Source of the DNA: an uncultured Flavobacteriales bacterium
GTDB taxonomy: Bacteria; Bacteroidota; Bacteroidia; Flavobacteriales; Crocinitomicaceae
Reading direction: 5' to 3'
DNA length: 18,993 bases
Assembly: GCA_946886545.1 (NCBI GenBank)
Contig: CAMPIU010000010.1
Span: 1 to 18,993 of the forward strand
The notes beneath the pieces were generated by a model that searched no databases, was not told the origin of the DNA, and saw nothing but the letters and a program-made list of their open reading frames with translations. Made by a program: the position numbers and the translations under genes. Of the stretch, positions 15,962 to 18,993 are shown one piece after another (the first letter of the stretch is position 1; every line of letters begins with the position of its first letter).

Positions 15962-15983
15962 GGTAAATAAACGTTAGTTTACC
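15962..15983. promoter_or_regulatory. 22-bp dyad, possible operator
   Basis: GGTAAA-N2-AACGTT-N2-TTTACC is symmetric at 18 of 22 positions. It begins five bases after the nitroreductase stop and about 50 bases before the next start codon. The absence of a T-run argues against a standard terminator, so a repressor-type binding site is conceivable, but a single copy proves little. Confidence 0.3.
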
Positions 15984-16032
15984 AACTAAGCAAACATAAA
16001 ACCCGTTTAAAGTAGAAAGAGAACAAAGTACA

Positions 16033-16803
16033 ATGCAAAAATCCATATTTATCTTACTTATTTGTGCTTTTTCGCTTGTTTCTTATGGGCAAAAACAAAA
16101 AAAGGAACGTTTCCCTTCCTATTTTGGAATTGTAGCTGCTCCGGTAATCCCAAACAATTTCATTGGCGCAGTTCACACCGAATTGATAGACAGCTCGGGA
16201 TCCATGACCACAGACTTTCACAATAAATGGGGTTTTACCTTCGGAGCAACCATCCGGATCGGATTGTCAAAGAATATCAGCCTTGAAACAGGAATTTCCC
16301 AGGTAAGACGCATTTACAATGTGGGAGTTTCAATTCCCGATTCAAATATTTATGACAGTCAGAAACTTTCGTTCATCAATTATGACATTCCTTTAAATGC
16401 ACTTTTTTACGTTAAATTGACTGAAAACTGGTATGCAGACGCTTCACTTGGAGTCTCCATAACACATTACCCTTCAGATGTTCAGGATTCCATGCTTCCT
16501 GCTCCAAAAAAAGCCATTTTTGTTCAGGGCAGAAGAACCGAAAGCACTTATTTTGCCTTTAACGCCGGTTTCGGATTCGAATACCGAACGGAAAAAGCAG
16601 GCACGTTCTTTTTGGGATTTGGCGCAAAAGTTCCGATGAAGGATCCGTTTTTTGGTGTTTCCATTCTCAGACAAAGTGGAACCTCGAAACAACTATTTGC
16701 TTACAAACCAATCTCAGCAGGTTATTTCACAATTGATTTCAGATATTTCATCCCTACTCCCAAAAAGAAAAAAGATCCTGTGAACAAACCCATTATAGAA
16801 TAA
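16033..16803 (+). CDS. Small outer-membrane beta-barrel protein
   Basis: A 256-residue protein with a signal peptide (MQKSIFILLICAFSLVSYGQ, cleavage about residue 20) followed by alternating hydrophobic and polar strands with aromatic girdles, for example the segments around WGFTFGATIRIGLSKNISLETG (about 64-85), ALFYVKLTENWYADASLGVS and FGFEYRTEKAGTFFLGFGAKVP. It ends with a final strand, FTIDFRYFIP, and then a short Lys/Pro-rich tail. This matches the general 8-strand barrel families of Bacteroidota outer membranes (outer membrane beta-barrel domain type); I cannot name a subfamily. The tail after the last strand is unusual for a barrel assembled through a C-terminal aromatic. The next gene starts immediately after the stop, so it leads a three-gene operon. 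Confidence 0.75.
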   Translation: MQKSIFILLICAFSLVSYGQKQKKERFPSYFGIVAAPVIPNNFIGAVHTELIDSSGSMTTDFHNKWGFTFGATIRIGLSKNISLETGISQVRRIYNVGVSIPDSNIYDSQKLSFINYDIPLNALFYVKLTENWYADASLGVSITHYPSDVQDSMLPAPKKAIFVQGRRTESTYFAFNAGFGFEYRTEKAGTFFLGFGAKVPMKDPFFGVSILRQSGTSKQLFAYKPISAGYFTIDFRYFIPTPKKKKDPVNKPIIE

Positions 16804-17286
16804 ATGCAACTTCCTCCAAGAGCAAAAGAAATCATTGAGAAATTCAATTTAAAAAGTCATCCTGAGGGTGGCTTTTATGCTGAAACATACCGCTCGGAAG
16901 AAATGATTTCCGGAAAAGACCGGCAACTTCTAACCAGTATTTATTTTCTGATCACAGGAAGTAGTATTTCAAAGTTCCACCGCATTCAATCCGATGAATG
17001 CTGGTATTTTCACGAAGGCTCTCCCCTGCTCGTCCATAGCATTTTACCTGATGGAGAACATCAGATTACAGAACTTGGGCTGGATTTTACTCAAAACGAA
17101 GTTCCCTTTCATGTAGTTCCGGCTAAAACTATTTTCGGTTCGCATTTGAAGCATGATGAAGGATACGCCTTTGTTTCATGTGCAGTTGCCCCTGGTTTTG
17201 ATTTCAAGGATTTTGAATTGTTTTCTTCCGAAGAATTAATGAAATGCTATCCCGACCATCGATCCATCATCACTAAATTGACATAA
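16804..17286 (+). CDS. Cupin superfamily protein, DUF985 (Cupin_5)
   Basis: A 160-residue cytosolic cupin of the DUF985 family, full length. The family motifs are in order: HPEGGFYAETYRS (19-31); SSISKFHRIQSDECWYFHEG (53-72), with the His/Glu residues expected to line the cupin pocket; and GYAFVSCAVAPGFDFKDFEL (120-139), followed by PDH (150-152). No biochemical role is firmly established for the family; a small-molecule binding or metal-dependent function is inferred from the fold. The ATG directly abuts the stop of the barrel gene and the CPBP protease gene starts one base after its stop, so translation is probably coupled. The proximity is not by itself evidence of a common pathway. Confidence 0.92.
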   Translation: MQLPPRAKEIIEKFNLKSHPEGGFYAETYRSEEMISGKDRQLLTSIYFLITGSSISKFHRIQSDECWYFHEGSPLLVHSILPDGEHQITELGLDFTQNEVPFHVVPAKTIFGSHLKHDEGYAFVSCAVAPGFDFKDFELFSSEELMKCYPDHRSIITKLT

Positions 17287-17287
17287 A

Positions 17288-17824
17288 ATGTCAAAATGGA
17301 GAATTTACTTATTGGGATTTGCTACTCTATTGATGGCTCCTCTAGGCTGGCTTCTTTGCGGAATGCCTGAAATAAGTGAATTTCTGCAGCTGGATCATAT
17401 TACAAGTGTTTGGACTGGAATCGGAATCGAATTCGGAATTGCATTTGGAATCCTCATGCTCATTTTCACCAATACCGAAACGGCCAGGAAAAGTTTTTCC
17501 ATGCAGCATCAACTGATCAAATCCCTGCGATTAAACCTCTTGGACATTCTTTTTTTATCACTCTGTGCAGGATTCGGAGAAGAAATCCTCTTTCGAATTG
17601 CCATTCAGCAATGGCTGCACCCGGTTTTAGCAACAATTGCTTTTGTTGCAATTCATGGTTATATCAATCCGCGCGATCTTGAAACGACCAAATATGGTTT
17701 GCTTGTATGCTTGTTTATTTTAGTATTGAGTTATGCTATTTCAGGTGAACAGGGTTTGTGGTTTTGTATCGCAGCCCACGCAAGTTATGACTTTGTGCTG
17801 TTCTATTTCTGGGGACGAAATTAG
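17288..17824 (+). CDS. CPBP family intramembrane metalloprotease (CAAX protease-like)
   Basis: A 178-residue integral membrane protein with about five hydrophobic segments. The CPBP (Abi/Rce1-like) signature is complete: motif 1 EEILFR (98-103, EExxxR), motif 2 FVAIH (119-123, FxxxH), and motif 3 HASYD (164-168, HxxxD/N). These supply the glutamates and histidines of the intramembrane active site. Bacterial members cleave or modify membrane peptides; the substrate here is unknown. The protein is short for the family, with fewer helices before motif 1 than typical, but no frameshift is visible. It is the last gene of the barrel-cupin-protease cluster. Its TAG stop overlaps the TAA stop of the convergent LRR lipoprotein gene by four bases. 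Confidence 0.9.
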   Translation: MSKWRIYLLGFATLLMAPLGWLLCGMPEISEFLQLDHITSVWTGIGIEFGIAFGILMLIFTNTETARKSFSMQHQLIKSLRLNLLDILFLSLCAGFGEEILFRIAIQQWLHPVLATIAFVAIHGYINPRDLETTKYGLLVCLFILVLSYAISGEQGLWFCIAAHASYDFVLFYFWGRN

Positions 17825-18546
17825 GGTTCCACGTAAATCACCAATCGATTTGTTTGTTGTGACAGAAAACAGACCGGAAATGCGATGGAGGGATCGGCTT
17901 TTATTTTCTCAAGCATTCTTAAACTGCAAGCCGATTCCGGGATGTTCAACATCGCTCCTGCGTATTGTAAATTCAACTCTCTCAATCCCCTCATATATTG
18001 TAATGAATCGGGAAGTTTGTTCAGATTATTGAAACTCAGGTCCAGGAATTGCAGGGAGGATAAATACCCCAAATCTTCCGGAAGCTTTTGGATGGAATTT
18101 CGATTCAGTTCCAATTGTTCCAGTTTTTTCAAACTCCCTAACGAATCTGAAACAAAAACCAGTTTATTGTTGGACAGAAACAGGCGTTCCAGATTCTGAA
18201 GCCTGCAAATACAATCAGGAATCGAATCAATATCATTATAAGCCAGGCTAAGCACTTTTAAGTTCTTCAACTCACAAATTGACTTCGGAAACGATTTGAA
18301 GTGATTACGGCCAAGATAAAGGACTTCCAAATTCGGAAGGTTTTTTATTTCATCATCAATATTGCTGATCTTATTTCCAAAAAGAGAAATTTTGGTGATC
18401 GTTGTGTCGTAATACAGCTCGTAAGGAATCTCAGTCAGGTTCTTATAATTCATAGAAACCTCTCTTCCCTTTGTTCGGGTTGCGGTTACAACGGAACAAG
18501 CTGCGCAAAGACTTGCAACAAATGCTATGAAAAGGATTTTCTGCAT
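17821..18546 (-). CDS. Leucine-rich-repeat lipoprotein
   Basis: A 241-residue exported lipoprotein. The start at 18546 gives MQKILFIAFVASLCAAC, a classic type II signal with lipobox LCAAC and lipidated Cys17. The longer frame from a TTG at 18564 would place the start inside the probable -7 box, so I reject it. The body holds six complete 23-residue LRR units of the L-x-x-L-x-L-x-x-N-x-(I/L)-x-x-(I/L/F)-P type (about residues 50-190, e.g. LKVLSLAYNDIDSIP, LQFLDLSFNNLNKLP), plus a capping unit. LRR solenoids bind proteins; the partner is unknown. It probably sits on the periplasmic or outer face of a membrane. Whether it is surface exposed cannot be told: no Bacteroidota lipoprotein export signal is obvious after the Cys. 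Confidence 0.88.
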   Translation of the reverse strand: MQKILFIAFVASLCAACSVVTATRTKGREVSMNYKNLTEIPYELYYDTTITKISLFGNKISNIDDEIKNLPNLEVLYLGRNHFKSFPKSICELKNLKVLSLAYNDIDSIPDCICRLQNLERLFLSNNKLVFVSDSLGSLKKLEQLELNRNSIQKLPEDLGYLSSLQFLDLSFNNLNKLPDSLQYMRGLRELNLQYAGAMLNIPESACSLRMLEKIKADPSIAFPVCFLSQQTNRLVIYVEP

Positions 18547-18561
18547 AGAAATTCGAAGATA

Positions 18562-18590
18562 CAATAATAAAATCGGAAGTGGATCGCAAA
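18562..18590 (-). promoter_or_regulatory. Promoter of the LRR lipoprotein gene
   Basis: On the minus strand TTTG (18587-18590) is followed after 17 bases by TATTATTG (18562-18569), five of six defined positions of TAnnTTTG. Element spacing and the 15-base distance to the ATG at 18546 are right for a Bacteroidota promoter. Confidence 0.55.
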
Positions 18591-18660
18591 AAATATATGA
18601 CAGATAGGGCGTGATACCTCACATCCCCGCACGCATCACTTTTCAATCCAATTAAACCTA

Positions 18661-18690
18661 TTGGCACAATTTGTGTCTTAGAGGTATAAT
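18661..18690 (+). promoter_or_regulatory. Promoter-like TTGGCA-N18-TATAAT before the last gene
   Basis: TTGGCA (18661-18666) and TATAAT (18685-18690) are 18 bases apart, close to a classical sigma-70 consensus rather than the TTTG/TAnnTTTG form seen elsewhere in the window. The ATG follows 16 bases later. Confidence 0.45.
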
Positions 18691-18706
18691 CATAAAATAG
18701 TTTAGT

Positions 18707-18993
18707 ATGAAGACAGTAATTTTAGCATTGGTAGTCCTTGTTGGTGGATCCGCAATGGCTCAGCAACAGGAAAAAAGAGAGCGTAAAACGGCAGAAGAAA
18801 GAGCTACGGCTTCTGCTCAAAAAATGACCACTAAACTTGGTTTAGATGAAACTCAAAAGACCAAAATCTACGACATCAATTTGGGAATTGCTCAAAAAAA
18901 TGATGCGATTCGCAACAACACCTCCTTGACCAGAGAGCAAAAAATGGCTCAATTGAAAGAAAATCAAACCGCACGCAACGCACAATACAAAGA
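18707..18993 (+). CDS. Small exported helical protein, Spy/CpxP-like or DUF4890-like (3' end outside window)
   Basis: The frame opens with ATG at 18707 and runs off the right edge with 95 codons visible. The signal peptide is clear (MKTVILALVVLVGGSAMA, cleavage about residue 18 before QQQEK). The mature part is highly charged and helical, with the segment KMTTKLGLDETQKTKIYDIN (about 40-59) and then SLTREQKMAQLKEN (about 73-86). This recalls the LTxxQ-type repeats of Spy/CpxP periplasmic proteins and the Bacteroidota DUF4890 group, which bind unfolded proteins or sense envelope stress; the analogy is by pattern only. It has its own promoter-like sequence and is divergent from the LRR gene. Confidence 0.8.
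   Translation, partial: MKTVILALVVLVGGSAMAQQQEKRERKTAEERATASAQKMTTKLGLDETQKTKIYDINLGIAQKNDAIRNNTSLTREQKMAQLKENQTARNAQYK

Noticed and set aside
17288..17824. Abortive-infection (phage defence) gene because CPBP proteins are often labelled Abi
   Set aside because: The label is historical. The context here is an envelope and metabolic cluster with no other defence or mobile genes.
18547..18564. Longer start of the LRR lipoprotein (MYLRIS extension)
   Set aside because: It begins with TTG inside the probable -7 box and would put extra residues before a canonical lipoprotein signal peptide.

Overview
The window looks like chromosomal DNA of a Bacteroidota member, most likely order Flavobacteriales. 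A Fluviicola/Crocinitomicaceae-type organism is my guess from gene content, not a demonstrated assignment. Four things support the phylum: a type IX secretion (T9SS) sorting domain on the giant repeat protein; several TAnnTTTG-like -7 boxes and few Shine-Dalgarno sequences; families typical of Bacteroidota (DUF3822 next to RsmD and CoaD, a TlpA-like thioredoxin-fold protein, a small outer-membrane barrel); and moderate-to-low GC with many short AT-rich gaps. I see no tRNA, rRNA, CRISPR array, insertion sequence or integrase.

Layout. (1) Positions 3-8015 (+) hold the 3' part of a giant secreted adhesin-like gene whose 5' end lies outside the window: FG-GAP/VCBS-type repeats, then 32 tandem Ig-like modules of about 73 residues each with a Cys pair, then a divergent domain and a T9SS C-terminal signal. 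A rho-independent terminator follows. (2) Positions 8132-10432 (+) encode a secreted 766-residue protein that I do not recognise. (3) Positions 10527-11966 (-) encode a RecD/Dda-type SF1 helicase, convergent with the previous gene across a bidirectional hairpin. (4) A divergent intergenic region at 11967-12104 holds a long inverted repeat and a strong -7 box. (5) Positions 12105-15292 (+) form a tight operon: DUF3822 protein, RsmD-like rRNA methyltransferase, CoaD, and a secreted thioredoxin-fold protein without its CxxC. (6) A nitroreductase lies at 15376-15957. (7) Positions 16033-17824 (+) form a second tight cluster: outer-membrane barrel, DUF985 cupin, CPBP membrane protease. Its last stop codon overlaps the stop codon of a convergent LRR lipoprotein gene (17821-18546, -). 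(8) A divergent promoter region leads into a truncated small periplasmic protein gene (18707 to the right edge).

Most of the window is ordinary housekeeping and envelope gene content. The strongest material for a second look is the evolution of the tandem repeat array: homogenised blocks, a clean two-module duplication, and synonymous divergence under protein identity. After that come the unrecognised 766-residue secreted protein, the redox-dead thioredoxin-fold protein fused into the coaD operon, and the long inverted repeat in the divergent promoter. I did not find a convincing new multi-gene system such as a defence or mobile island.
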